A DNA stretch of 22,281 bases from Bacteroidetes bacterium UBA2234 (GCA_002347985.1 DDYM01000036.1:51618-73898), one strand, 5' to 3'. Counted from the stretch's first letter, positions 1-10,112 are shown. Program-made: numbers and translations. Notes: a model not told the origin generated them from the letters alone.

Positions 1-3000
1 ATCTATGCCGACGATACCACCGGTGGTGATTACAACTACTTACCTATCGGAAAAGCCAATTGCCCCACCTTAGCCAACGGAAATCCTTTGATTCGAGTGC
101 TTGGGCTGGATAAATTAAACCGCCAACAGGAAGCAAAACCCGACGGTATTTTCGATGCAATTGAAGGTTTAACGGTAAACACCCAATATGCCAGAATCAT
201 TTTCCCAGTAACTGAACCCTTTGGCGATTATCTGCGGGAGCAATTCAACGGCAGAAACGACCTAGGGGAATATTATTGCTACGACGCGCTTTATGACAGC
301 ACCAAATGGCTTGCGCAGCAAGATGTAAAACACAACAAATTCTTTTTGCAAGGAAGTTACAAATCCAGCAACGGCGCAGAACTTTTCCTTGGAACTACCA
401 ACTTGCAACGTGGATCGGTTCGTGTGACCGCCAACGGTAGACCCCTGACTGAAGGAATGGATTATGAGGTGGATTATGCATTGGGTAGAGTTCGCATCAT
501 CAACCAAGGTCTATTACAAGGCGGTGCTGAAATTAGAGCCAGCGCCAATGGTCAGAGTTTTTTCAATATCCAGCAAAAAACTTTGGTTGGCGGTCGTGTA
601 GAACACAAATTCAACAAAAAATTATTGGTGGGCGGGACCCTACTTCACATGTATGAAAGGCCGTTAACAACCAAAACCAACTTCAACGAAGAACCCCTAT
701 TGAATACAATCATTGGGGCGGACATGGCCTTTAGTTCGAAATCACGATTTATCACCAAAATGATCGATCAACTTCCATTCCTTGAAACAAAGGAAGTTTC
801 GAACATCACTGCTTACGCCGAAATTGCCAAGATTTACCCTCACAACCACAAATCACAAGGCGGCCAACGCGGGGTGTCGAATCTGGAAGATTTTGAATCC
901 GCAGAATTAACAAACGATGTCAAAACCGTAAGCAACTGGTACATCGCTGCGGTACCGCAAAAACAAGAAGATCGATTCCCTGACACCAAAAATGGAGATC
1001 GCCTCTCTTGGATGAATCACCACGGTGCCTTGAGTTTCTACACAATCGACAACCTCTTCTACCGCGATGCCGATATGCCGGACAACATCAAGAAGAGAGT
1101 AGATAACATACTGAGCGACCCATTCCAACGACAGGTGGATCAACGCGAGTTGTTTCCTCAAAGAAATTTCCCTCAAGGTACCCCTACCATTCTTCCCACA
1201 TTGGATTTGTTCTTCAGACCCAAAATGAGAGGCTTGTATAACTTCAATAGCAACCCGAATGAAGTCGATGCAAACGGAGATCTTCTCAATCCGGAATTGA
1301 GTTGGGCGGGAATTACGAGAAAGATCGACCAAAACGATTTCGAGGCAGCAAACATAGATTACATTGAAATTTGGATGCTAGACCCTATGTCGAACAACCC
1401 CAATTTAAAAGGTGAATTCCTGTTGCAATTGGGAAATGTGAGCGAGGACATTTTGCCAGATCGTAGAAAATCGTTTGAAAACGGATTGCCATCGTCAGCC
1501 ACAGCTAGCAATGCCATCGATACAACGAATTATGCATTTGTTCCTGAAGGACCTCAAATCAACTTTGCATTCGACAACAACAACGGAACTCTAAAAGCAC
1601 AAGACGTGGGTTTGGATGGAATGGACGACGAAAATGAAAAACTGCATTTCGACACGTCCTTCCTAAAACGCATCGCAACCAACTTCGGCACATCTTCAAA
1701 ATATTATCAAAATGCGTATCAGGATCCCAGCAACGATAACTATCGACACTATTTGGATGGTTTCTTTGATGGCCTAGATGCAGATGTCATTGGTCGTTAC
1801 ACTAGAATTCAAGGACCTCAAGGCAACTCCAACAATGAACAATACACGGGTAAGTATGCCGGAATGCCCAAGTCCTCTACCCCTGTGCCGAGTGATGAAG
1901 ATGTAAACCGCGATTTCACGTTGAATCAAAGCGAGGACTATTTCCAGTATCGAATTAAGATCAACGCAGCGGACATGCAAATGGGCCGAAACTACATTGC
2001 AGATATCGTTAAAAACAATGTAAAACTGCGCAATGGAAAATCAAGAGACATCACCTGGTATCAATTAAAAATTCCGATTCGCGAATTCGAAAAAGCGGTG
2101 GGAAATATCAGTGATTTCAAAAGCATCCGTTTCATGAGAATGATTATGACGGGCTTTAATGATTCCGCCATTTTGAGATTGGGTTATATCAACATCGTAA
2201 AAGCGGATTGGCGCCGATACACCAACTCATTGAAGACCCCTGGTGTAATTGTACCGCAAGATCCGAACGACGGCACCAAATTCGTTGTAAGCACGGTTAA
2301 CATAGAAGAAAACAGCAAACGTTTGCCCATAGCCTATGTTTCACCCCCAGGAATTGTAAGGGTCCAAAACATGGCCAGCTTAGGTACCGTACTTGAAAAC
2401 GAACAGTCACTATCGTTGAAAGTCTGTGATTTGAAAGCCGGCGATTCTAGGGCAGCCTTCAAAACAACAACCTTTGACGCACGTAACTACAAGAGGATGC
2501 AAATGTTTGTTCACGCCGAAGAAAGCTTGAATAATCCAGTGGCCGATGGCGAAGTTTCTGCTTTCATACGTTTTGGAACCGACCTTACCTCAAACTATTA
2601 CGAATACGAAATCCCATTGAAACTGACTCGGGGGTTTGTGAATATGAATTCTGCCAACGCGGATAAATCAATTTGGCCAGACGAGAACTTCATCGATATC
2701 CCTTTTGATTCATTGTACAACCTCAAAATCGTACGTCAGAATGCAGCATGGCCCATGACTGCACCTTTTATTCGATTCATGGGCAAAGGCAAAATCACAG
2801 TGATGGGTCTTCCAGATGTCAGCAATCTTCGCGTGATGATGGTTGGACTAAAAAACAACTCAACCAGTCCAAAATGTTTCGAAGCTTGGTTCAACGAATT
2901 GCGCGTAAAGGAGATTGCAAACAAAGGCGGTTGGGCATCGTTGGCAAACGTTCAAATGCAATTGGCAGATTTTGGCCAGTTGAATTTGAGTGGAACAGTG

Positions 3001-5514
3001 AGAACTATCGGTTTTGGCGATGTAGATAAAAAGCTGAACGATAGAAGTTTGAGCACGAACTTAAACTACGACATTGCATCGAACCTCGAACTCGGCAAGT
3101 TCTTTCCAAAGAAAGCAGGTGTGAGCATACCAATGTATATTGGCTACTCAGAGAGTTTCGTAAGACCCAAATATTTCCCGTTGAACCCCGATTTAGAAAT
3201 GCAAAGCTATTTGTCGGGTCTGGCCGATGCCACTACGCGTGCTGCGGTTAAAAAAGCAGCGGAAGAATACAACTCGCTGTACAGTTTGAACTTCAATAAC
3301 GTGAGGGTTGCTAGTGCGATGGGGAAAGCCCCCAAACCATGGTCGCCATCGAATTTCGTATTTGGATATAGCTACCAGAACAATTCAAGAAGAAACCAAC
3401 AAATCGAAGAGTACTTTTTGAAGACTACACAAGCAACCATTGGCTATTCATTCTCAAAAGGAACAAAGTATATCAAACCATTCGCCAGAATGAAATCGAA
3501 GAAACTGAATCTCATCAAAGACTTCAACTTCAACTTTATTCCATCGAGCTTCAGCACACAGATCCAAGCAAACCGATTGTATAGCGAATCACAATCCAGA
3601 AACAATAACAAATTCATTCAGGTTAACCCAAGACTTTTCGATAAGAATTTCACCATTCTCAGAAATTTCAACACCAACATTCCTCTTACTGAGAACTTGA
3701 AATTGAATTATACCGCCAACGTTTCATCGAGGATTCAAGAACCTTATGGCAGGTTGGACAACGAAATCAAAATTGATTCCGTGAAAAAAGAATTTCTCTC
3801 ATTGGGTCGTACTACCAAATTTTATCAAAACGTAAATGCCAATTATACACTTCCTTTTAGCAAAATGAAGTGGACGCGCTGGATTACAAGTACCGTTACT
3901 TATACTGGAAGTTATGAGTGGAATCAGGCGCCACCTGCATTTGCAAGTTTGGGAAATAGAATTCAAAATGGCCAAGATATAAACTTTGCGGGCCAAATGA
4001 ATTTCACCCAGTTATATCAGCAAATTCCTTGGCTGCGCGACCTAGAAAAGCCAAAACAGCTCAAAACGGCAGTGAAGAAAGAGGGCGATGAAGCGCCAGT
4101 TTTTGAAAATGCCCTGCAAAAAGGTACACCAACCACCAAAAAGGCAAATCCAGCGAAAATATTTGTCGGCAATTTGGTGAGCATGTTAAAAAATGCAAGC
4201 TTCAGTTATCAATTAAAGGAAAATACCGAAATGCCTGGATTTGCTTACAAGCCCGACTATTTTGGAAACAACTTTAACCACATGCAACCCGGTTTGAAGT
4301 TTGTTATGGGATTGCAAGACCCCAATTTGCGTTACAAACTCGCGGATTTGGGTGCTTTGAAAACAGATCCTAGACAGTCGAATTTCTATCGCAACAATAA
4401 GAACCAGAATTTATCCGGAAATATCACCGTGGAACCCATTAAGAATTTTAGGATTCGATTGGATTTTTCACGCAGCATGACGGTAGGAACTCAGGCCATT
4501 TTCAAATACGATGGCTTTGCCTGGATGGACCAAGGTTTAACGCAGACAGGAAATTTCAATGTAACCGGTTGGTTCTATAAAACACATTTTGTGAAAGATG
4601 TTACTGTGGGAACCGACAACCATACAAATCCGGTATTTGACCAATTCCTAAACAATCGTTACAGCACGGCGGAAAAGCTATCAACGCAGCGACTTGGATT
4701 CAATGGCATTGATACAATCACAAAATTCCCTATCGGATACAGCAAAAACTCTCAAGATGTGTTGGTTGGCGCATTCTATGCCTCCTATGCTGGCAAATAC
4801 CCTGGCTATTCCGACGTAAGTGGCTTCCCATCGATTCCCCTACCCAACTGGAATGTCAATTACAACGGATTAACCAAAATCAAATTCCTCGGAAATCACT
4901 TCAGTAATATCAACATCAAACATGCCTACACCGGTCGTTACAGCATTGGAAATTACACCCAAAACCTGAAATATCGCTCAGACGAAGTGGCTATGATTGG
5001 AAAAGACCTTACACCCAAATATCAAATCGCCGACGCAACAATTACCGAAGGTTTCTATCCTTTGATTGGGGTCAATTTAACCACCAAGAACAATTGGACT
5101 GTTGGTGCAGAATACAAGCGCTCACGCACATTAAAACTGTTTGCAGCCAGCTTCAATTTGACAGAAATGCGCAGCAACGAATTCCAATTGAACGCCGGTT
5201 ACAGAACAACAGGGCTCACATTGCCATTCCGAAGGAACGGACGTTGGTTGTATATACCCAATGACTTCAGATTTGATCTAACTGTTTCTGTGACAGACAA
5301 TGTTACGGTAATCCGCAAAGTGGATTTGAATATCAACAAATACACCGCCGGAATGAAAAACATTCGCATCAGCCCAAGCATCACCTACCAAGTGAATCAA
5401 AAAATCAATTTGGCACTGAAATACAATCGCGTTGTGATGGATCCAAAAGTAGCAAACCAATTCTACACCGCACTCACAGATTTCGGTTTGGAAGCGCGAT
5501 ACACCTTTAACTAA
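1..5514 (+). CDS. sprA: SprA, type IX secretion translocon / gliding motility protein (5' end cut off by window edge)
   Basis: SprA forms the very large outer-membrane beta-barrel translocon of the type IX secretion system (T9SS), which exports proteins carrying a C-terminal sorting domain and supports gliding. The reading frame is open from base 1, so the gene enters from the left; the first in-frame start-like codon, a TTG at 88, lies inside the protein and is not the start. 1837 residues are visible. Family members are usually about 2300-2500 residues, so I infer that several hundred N-terminal residues are missing. Recognisable SprA blocks are the LGLDKLNRQ...PDGIFDAIEG stretch followed by IIFPVTEPFGDYL near the left edge, and FKSIRFMRMIMTGF followed by DWRRYTNSL around 2118-2232. 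The C-terminal part is rich in alternating aromatic residues, as in beta-barrel strands, and ends in RYTFN. PorZ follows after 18 bp on the same strand. The family call is firm from sequence recognition; motility itself cannot be inferred. Confidence 0.95.
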   Translation: MYADDTTGGDYNYLPIGKANCPTLANGNPLIRVLGLDKLNRQQEAKPDGIFDAIEGLTVNTQYARIIFPVTEPFGDYLREQFNGRNDLGEYYCYDALYDSTKWLAQQDVKHNKFFLQGSYKSSNGAELFLGTTNLQRGSVRVTANGRPLTEGMDYEVDYALGRVRIINQGLLQGGAEIRASANGQSFFNIQQKTLVGGRVEHKFNKKLLVGGTLLHMYERPLTTKTNFNEEPLLNTIIGADMAFSSKSRFITKMIDQLPFLETKEVSNITAYAEIAKIYPHNHKSQGGQRGVSNLEDFESAELTNDVKTVSNWYIAAVPQKQEDRFPDTKNGDRLSWMNHHGALSFYTIDNLFYRDADMPDNIKKRVDNILSDPFQRQVDQRELFPQRNFPQGTPTILPTLDLFFRPKMRGLYNFNSNPNEVDANGDLLNPELSWAGITRKIDQNDFEAANIDYIEIWMLDPMSNNPNLKGEFLLQLGNVSEDILPDRRKSFENGLPSSATASNAIDTTNYAFVPEGPQINFAFDNNNGTLKAQDVGLDGMDDENEKLHFDTSFLKRIATNFGTSSKYYQNAYQDPSNDNYRHYLDGFFDGLDADVIGRYTRIQGPQGNSNNEQYTGKYAGMPKSSTPVPSDEDVNRDFTLNQSEDYFQYRIKINAADMQMGRNYIADIVKNNVKLRNGKSRDITWYQLKIPIREFEKAVGNISDFKSIRFMRMIMTGFNDSAILRLGYINIVKADWRRYTNSLKTPGVIVPQDPNDGTKFVVSTVNIEENSKRLPIAYVSPPGIVRVQNMASLGTVLENEQSLSLKVCDLKAGDSRAAFKTTTFDARNYKRMQMFVHAEESLNNPVADGEVSAFIRFGTDLTSNYYEYEIPLKLTRGFVNMNSANADKSIWPDENFIDIPFDSLYNLKIVRQNAAWPMTAPFIRFMGKGKITVMGLPDVSNLRVMMVGLKNNSTSPKCFEAWFNELRVKEIANKGGWASLANVQMQLADFGQLNLSGTVRTIGFGDVDKKLNDRSLSTNLNYDIASNLELGKFFPKKAGVSIPMYIGYSESFVRPKYFPLNPDLEMQSYLSGLADATTRAAVKKAAEEYNSLYSLNFNNVRVASAMGKAPKPWSPSNFVFGYSYQNNSRRNQQIEEYFLKTTQATIGYSFSKGTKYIKPFARMKSKKLNLIKDFNFNFIPSSFSTQIQANRLYSESQSRNNNKFIQVNPRLFDKNFTILRNFNTNIPLTENLKLNYTANVSSRIQEPYGRLDNEIKIDSVKKEFLSLGRTTKFYQNVNANYTLPFSKMKWTRWITSTVTYTGSYEWNQAPPAFASLGNRIQNGQDINFAGQMNFTQLYQQIPWLRDLEKPKQLKTAVKKEGDEAPVFENALQKGTPTTKKANPAKIFVGNLVSMLKNASFSYQLKENTEMPGFAYKPDYFGNNFNHMQPGLKFVMGLQDPNLRYKLADLGALKTDPRQSNFYRNNKNQNLSGNITVEPIKNFRIRLDFSRSMTVGTQAIFKYDGFAWMDQGLTQTGNFNVTGWFYKTHFVKDVTVGTDNHTNPVFDQFLNNRYSTAEKLSTQRLGFNGIDTITKFPIGYSKNSQDVLVGAFYASYAGKYPGYSDVSGFPSIPLPNWNVNYNGLTKIKFLGNHFSNINIKHAYTGRYSIGNYTQNLKYRSDEVAMIGKDLTPKYQIADATITEGFYPLIGVNLTTKNNWTVGAEYKRSRTLKLFAASFNLTEMRSNEFQLNAGYRTTGLTLPFRRNGRWLYIPNDFRFDLTVSVTDNVTVIRKVDLNINKYTAGMKNIRISPSITYQVNQKINLALKYNRVVMDPKVANQFYTALTDFGLEARYTFN

Positions 5515-5532
5515 TTTTTTATACGACCGTCG

Positions 5533-7761
5533 ATGAGAAATCTAATTAGTTTAACTCTATTGATTTTAGGACTCATTGGCAATGCCCAGGGCCAGCTGAT
5601 TCAAACAGGCAAGTGGAGAACACATCTGAGTTATAAGGATGTCAAAATTTGCGAATCCACCCAACGATACGTATATGCCGCATCAGACCAAGGCTTTTTC
5701 CGCGTAATGATGAATTATGGCGACATGGAGAAACTGGGCAAAGATGAAGGATTTAGTGGCGTTGAAGTTACCGCCCTCACATACAGCAAAAGTCAAGATG
5801 CACTAGTTATAGGCTACAACGATGGAAACATTGATTTACTCGTCAATGACAGACAAGTAATAAACGTTCCAGGCTTCTATTCCAAACTGCTGCAAGGGGA
5901 CAAACGAATTCTTCACATTTGCATCGAGGGTGATCAGGCACTGATTTCAACGTATTTCGGTTTGTTAACGGTAGATCTGATTTCTCATGAAATAAACGAT
6001 AGTTACAGCAATATCGGACCCAATGGAACCGCCATTCCGGTACTATCCTCTGCCGTAGTTGGGGATTCTATTTTTATTGGAAGTGACAAAGGCATTCGTT
6101 CTGCAAAATGGTCGAAGTCTGTCAATCTAAACGACTACCTGCAGTGGCATTGGTCGTATCAAGGTACCGCAGCCCAAAATCTTTGTCAATTCGACGGTAA
6201 ACTGCTGTTTGAAATGGATAGCATCGTCTATCTCTTGAACAAGGGAAATACCACTCAATATTTATCCGACAAGCGATTTGTTGCCCGCATTTGGAACAAC
6301 GACCGAGGAACGCACATTGCAAGGCAGAGTGAAATAAGAACGCTCATCAACGGCACAAGCACTTCGGAACCCGTGAACTTAATTGCCGGTGTCACTCAAT
6401 TTAAAGACGGCGTCTTTTGGTTTTGCACAGGCATTGGCCCAGGAGTTATCAAAAAGGACCCCAACGGTGAAATTTCATACATGCCAGATGGTCCTGATTA
6501 TCCTTCGATTTTCCGGATGACACAAAACGCCGAACAAATTTTAGCCACAGGTGGCGGAGTCAGCAGCACATTCGGAAATACGTTCAACAACGCGGGCTTC
6601 TACATTTACACCCCAACCGGCTGGATTAATAACCTATGGTCACCCTTTAATACCAATATGTACGATTTCACCTTCGTACAGTATTACAAGGCAAAAAACT
6701 GGTATCTCGCAGCCACACATTCCAATGGGATTTTGGTGATTCAGAACAATAAAATCATCAATCGATTTGACGACCTCAATAGCCCTTTAAAACGTCAAGC
6801 CCCCCTGAATTTAATTAAGATATCAGGCATCGCAGAAGATAGCAAAGGCAATTTATGGATCGGTTCCTTTGGCTCGGATTACCCATTAATTTGCTTAACC
6901 AAGTCAGGATTATGGAAAACGTTTGATATTGGAACATCGGAGGTGAGAGACATCACCATAGACAACCAAGACCGAAAATGGATGATCCTTCAAACCGGCG
7001 GAGTTCTTGTCTTTGATGAAGGAAAAAATATTGATGCCGCTTTCGATGATAAACTGGTTACAATCACAACTAAAAATGGGTTGCTCACCAACGAGGTTCT
7101 CTCTATCAAAGCGGATGAACTCGGTTATGTATGGATTGGAACAAACCAAGGGTTAAACGTTTATGCCGGGGGGAGCACCTTGTTCACAAACCCAAAACTG
7201 GATCGATACATTGTAGACCAAGATGGTTCTGTTGGGTATCTTATGGGGGAAGAAACCATCAACGACATTTGTATAGACGGTGGCAACAGGAAATGGATGG
7301 CCACCAACAACGGACTTTTTTTGGTTGACGAATACGGTCAGCGCGTACTTAAACACTTCAACAAAGACAATAGTCCCCTACTCTCAGATCGGGTAATCTG
7401 CATTGGTCAAGTGAATACCACAGGTGAAATTTTCGCGGGCACAGACAAAGGCATCATCAGTTACCGAAGCGATGCAAGTGAAGCTGCAGAGAGTTTTGAA
7501 AAGATCAAAATCTACCCCAATCCCGTTACTGCCAAATACGATGGCATTATCACGATTGAAGGACTTACAAGCAATGCCGAAGTAAAAATTGCCGATGCCA
7601 CAGGCAAACTCATTTATCAAACCAAAGCGAACGGCGGAAAAGCCACTTGGAATGGACTTCGACTGGACGGCAGCAAACCCAATTCTGGCGTATTATTCGT
7701 TTTTGCTATCAATTCTGATGGCACAGAAACGGCGATGGGGAAATTCATCTATATTCACTAA
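5533..7761 (+). CDS. porZ: PorZ-like T9SS surface component (beta-propeller plus C-terminal sorting domain)
   Basis: In Porphyromonas gingivalis PorZ is a surface protein of the PorU/PorV/PorQ/PorZ attachment complex, which removes sorting domains from T9SS cargo and joins the cargo to anionic lipopolysaccharide. This 742-residue protein has a signal peptide (MRNLISLTLLILGLIGNAQG), then the family-like opening GKWRTHLSYKDV with YVYAASDQGFFRV, then many propeller-type repeats (for example GNLWIGSFGSD, LGYVWIGTNQGLNVY, NRKWMATNNGLFLVD). The last ~85 residues begin with IKIYPNP and look like a type A T9SS sorting domain (VKIADATGKLIYQT, GKFIYIH at the end). Length and architecture fit PorZ. The start is the ATG 18 bp after sprA, followed at once by the signal peptide; the two genes are probably cotranscribed. 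The alternative is another propeller protein carrying a sorting domain, but the N-terminal block and the position beside sprA favour PorZ. Confidence 0.85.
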   Translation: MRNLISLTLLILGLIGNAQGQLIQTGKWRTHLSYKDVKICESTQRYVYAASDQGFFRVMMNYGDMEKLGKDEGFSGVEVTALTYSKSQDALVIGYNDGNIDLLVNDRQVINVPGFYSKLLQGDKRILHICIEGDQALISTYFGLLTVDLISHEINDSYSNIGPNGTAIPVLSSAVVGDSIFIGSDKGIRSAKWSKSVNLNDYLQWHWSYQGTAAQNLCQFDGKLLFEMDSIVYLLNKGNTTQYLSDKRFVARIWNNDRGTHIARQSEIRTLINGTSTSEPVNLIAGVTQFKDGVFWFCTGIGPGVIKKDPNGEISYMPDGPDYPSIFRMTQNAEQILATGGGVSSTFGNTFNNAGFYIYTPTGWINNLWSPFNTNMYDFTFVQYYKAKNWYLAATHSNGILVIQNNKIINRFDDLNSPLKRQAPLNLIKISGIAEDSKGNLWIGSFGSDYPLICLTKSGLWKTFDIGTSEVRDITIDNQDRKWMILQTGGVLVFDEGKNIDAAFDDKLVTITTKNGLLTNEVLSIKADELGYVWIGTNQGLNVYAGGSTLFTNPKLDRYIVDQDGSVGYLMGEETINDICIDGGNRKWMATNNGLFLVDEYGQRVLKHFNKDNSPLLSDRVICIGQVNTTGEIFAGTDKGIISYRSDASEAAESFEKIKIYPNPVTAKYDGIITIEGLTSNAEVKIADATGKLIYQTKANGGKATWNGLRLDGSKPNSGVLFVFAINSDGTETAMGKFIYIH

Positions 7762-7763
7762 CA

Positions 7764-9242
7764 ATGATAAAAATGTTACTGCGAACATTAAAAATTGCGG
7801 GTATTGTTGTCTTAGCCCTCATCACAACGATTATTATTATCACCCTAGTAAAATCCCCCAAATCACTCAATACCCAACCGGCAATATTGGTTGATGGGAA
7901 AGAATACCTCGCAATTCAGACAAGCGCTTTAGAACACCTCGCTCAGTCTACAACCATTCCAGTTATTGGGTACGACGATGCAAACAACGACAGCATAAAT
8001 CACCAAACAATTTTGAATTTTCACCAATGGGTAAAATCAACCTATCCACTCATTGCAAAAAATGCAAAATGGGAAATCATCAATCAACACAGTTTATTGA
8101 TCACGCTGAAAGGGCAAAGCAACAAAGCCGCCGCTATGTTCCTAGGTCATTTTGACGTGGTTCCAACCCCTGATAGCGCCAACTGGAAATACAAGCCATT
8201 CAAGGGCACGATTGACAGAGACACCCTTTGGGGCAGAGGTGCATTGGACGATAAAAATGTAATTGTAGCCCTTCTCGAAGCCGCAGAATACAGTCTATCG
8301 AAAGGTTTGCGATTCAATCGAACCTTAATATTCGCTTTTGGTCACGATGAAGAAACAGGCGGCAAAAACGGAGCAGCTGCCATCGCCCATCATTTGATCA
8401 AACACAAAATCCCTGTTTCTTTCATTGCCGATGAAGGTTTTGGCGTAATGAAAGGCATCGTACCTGGATTAAAAAACAACTGTGCCATCATTGGATTAAG
8501 CGAAAAGGGAAATGTCAGCATCAAATTAACTGTCAACCAATTGGGCGGACATTCCGCATGGCCAAACCCAGAAAACGCGACATCAATTCTGAGTCGTGGT
8601 CTAAACAATTTGGAGAATTACCAATTTCCAGCCCATCTCGATGGTCCGGTCAGAGGCCTTTTCACAGAAGCCGCGCCCTATATGAATTGGGGTTACAGGG
8701 CACTCTTTAGCAATTTATGGATCACTGCACCCCTTGTTAAAACCGTTTTGTTGGGTGGAGAAAAAACCGCAGCTACAATCAGGACAACACATGTAACTAC
8801 AATTATTAAATCAGGCACCAAAGAGAATGTTGTTCCGCCTCTGGCTGAAGCCATTGTCAATTTGCGCTTGTTTCCAGGCGATAAGATTTCTTATGTACAG
8901 AATGAAATTAACAGGGTTATTGATGACCCCCGCATAAAAGCCACCGTTTATCTCGACGGACAGGAAGCAACGCCGATATCGCCGGATCAGGGTGATGGAT
9001 ACGACCAAATCAGAGATTGCATTCACGCACAATTCCCAGAGACTGTTGTAGTACCGGGGCTAGTAATTACAGGAACAGATTGTAAAAACTACACCGCCGT
9101 TACAAACAGAATGTATCGCTTTGTACCCTTTGAATTCAGCAATAGCAACTTGTCTGGGATTCATGGCAAAAACGAGTATATCACCAGAGCGCAATTCAAC
9201 CGTGGCGTTTTATTTTACATAGATCTATTTCAGCGATTGTAA
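7764..9242 (+). CDS. membrane-anchored M20 family metallopeptidase, PM20D1/CPS1-like
   Basis: This is a di-zinc M20 hydrolase, 492 residues long. An N-terminal hydrophobic segment (about residues 10-29) anchors or exports it, with the catalytic domain outside the inner membrane. Visible active-site blocks are GHFDVVP (129-131 hold the first metal ligand and its partner), WGRGALDDK (bridging Asp at 162), GHDEETGG (Glu196/197, base and ligand), IADEG (Asp223) and the C-terminal GIHGKNE (His467). The dimerisation-lid motif GGHSAWP is present. The block order, together with SEKGNVSIKL and KENVVPP, resembles yeast carboxypeptidase S and animal PM20D1, which act on peptides or N-acyl amino acids; the substrate here is unknown. 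The ATG lies 2 bp after the porZ stop, so it is probably the third gene of the sprA-porZ unit. No obvious terminator follows before the convergent gene. All metal ligands appear present, so it should be active. Confidence 0.9.
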   Translation: MIKMLLRTLKIAGIVVLALITTIIIITLVKSPKSLNTQPAILVDGKEYLAIQTSALEHLAQSTTIPVIGYDDANNDSINHQTILNFHQWVKSTYPLIAKNAKWEIINQHSLLITLKGQSNKAAAMFLGHFDVVPTPDSANWKYKPFKGTIDRDTLWGRGALDDKNVIVALLEAAEYSLSKGLRFNRTLIFAFGHDEETGGKNGAAAIAHHLIKHKIPVSFIADEGFGVMKGIVPGLKNNCAIIGLSEKGNVSIKLTVNQLGGHSAWPNPENATSILSRGLNNLENYQFPAHLDGPVRGLFTEAAPYMNWGYRALFSNLWITAPLVKTVLLGGEKTAATIRTTHVTTIIKSGTKENVVPPLAEAIVNLRLFPGDKISYVQNEINRVIDDPRIKATVYLDGQEATPISPDQGDGYDQIRDCIHAQFPETVVVPGLVITGTDCKNYTAVTNRMYRFVPFEFSNSNLSGIHGKNEYITRAQFNRGVLFYIDLFQRL

Positions 9243-9339
9243 TTGAGGATTCCGGAAATCAATCTTGCATCGCCAGCATCGACATTGGACTCATTTTAAT
9301 CGTTAGAGAACGGTGTAAACGACAGGGTGTATTAGTTAA
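9243..9339. other. gap between convergent genes without a clear terminator
   Basis: This 97-bp stretch separates the ends of the M20 and MBL-fold genes. It holds an 8-bp palindrome TTCCGGAA (9250-9257), a short GCATCG direct repeat and an AT-rich TTAATTAA, but no stem followed by a T-run on either strand. Termination here may be Rho-dependent, or the two transcripts may overlap. Confidence 0.4.
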
Positions 9340-10107
9340 TTAATCAGGAAGCACAATCGAAAGGCCATCATACGCCAAATCAATCCCTTGTGGCAATTCC
9401 GCGCAAACGTCATCATGCAATCCCATTTGATGACTCATATGGGTAAAATAGGTTTGTTTCGCACCCAGTTCTATTGCCAAAGCCGTTGCTTCAGCCAAGG
9501 TAAAATGACTGATATGCGTTTCTCTTCTTAGCGCATTCAAAACCAACACATCCATGCCTTTCAATTTTTCCTTTTCCGATTCCGAGATAAAGTTGGCATC
9601 GGTGATATAGGCGAACTTATTAAAAACAAATCCAATCACGGGCAATTTATAATGCATGACATTCACCGTCTCAACGCGATGATTGGCAGGTGTATCAAAA
9701 GCCCCATCAATCAAATTCCAATCGATCTGAGGAATTCCAGGGTACGGTACTGGTTGAAAAATATAATCAAACTGGTTTTGAAAGGACGCAAAAACACGCT
9801 GATGCAGATAAACCGGAATGGCGCCGTTTTGCTTAAAATTGTACGGGCGAATATCATCAAGTCCCGCAGTATGATCCCGATGTTCATGTGTAAACAACAA
9901 GGCATCGATTTGGTGGATCCCGGCACGCATCATCTGATAACGAAAATCCGGACCACTGTCAACCACAATACTCTCTCCTTCCCATTCTACGTGAATAGAA
10001 GCTCTGAGGCGTTTGTCCCTAAAATCTTGGCTACTGCACACTTCGCAACGACATCCAATCGGGGGAACGCCCTGAGAGGTTCCGGTGCCTAGAAATGTGA
10101 CTTTCAT
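9340..10107 (-). CDS. PhnP-like metallo-beta-lactamase-fold hydrolase
   Basis: A 255-residue single-domain metal-dependent hydrolase, probably cytoplasmic because there is no signal peptide. The N-terminal GTGTSQGVPPIGC and the Cys cluster at residues 19, 21 and 24 (CxCxxC) match the PhnP branch, where these cysteines bind a structural zinc. The catalytic metal motif THEHRDH spans residues 73-79, with further candidate ligands His152, Asp170 (YITDA) and His223/His226 in the THMSHQMG block. PhnP itself opens cyclic ribose phosphates in phosphonate breakdown, but no phosphonate genes are nearby. In Bacteroidota such proteins are mostly annotated only as MBL-fold hydrolases, so the substrate is open. 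Its ATG is 5 bp after the stop of the PGI/PMI gene, so it is the second gene of that operon. It converges on the M20 gene across a 97-bp gap. Confidence 0.88.
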   Translation of the reverse strand: MKVTFLGTGTSQGVPPIGCRCEVCSSQDFRDKRLRASIHVEWEGESIVVDSGPDFRYQMMRAGIHQIDALLFTHEHRDHTAGLDDIRPYNFKQNGAIPVYLHQRVFASFQNQFDYIFQPVPYPGIPQIDWNLIDGAFDTPANHRVETVNVMHYKLPVIGFVFNKFAYITDANFISESEKEKLKGMDVLVLNALRRETHISHFTLAEATALAIELGAKQTYFTHMSHQMGLHDDVCAELPQGIDLAYDGLSIVLPD

Positions 10108-10112
10108 GAGAG

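Noticed and set aside
88..90. TTG as the start codon of the sprA gene
   Set aside because: The frame is open to base 1 and the residues before it continue the SprA sequence; this is an internal codon of a truncated gene.
2748..3029. Open frame inside sprA on the plus strand, and similar antisense frames throughout
   Set aside because: It overlaps a clear coding frame, has no recognisable family and has low-complexity composition typical of out-of-frame reading.
9301..9321. CGTT-AGAG-AACG mini-hairpin between the convergent genes
   Set aside because: The 4-bp stem is too short and has no T-tract on either side.
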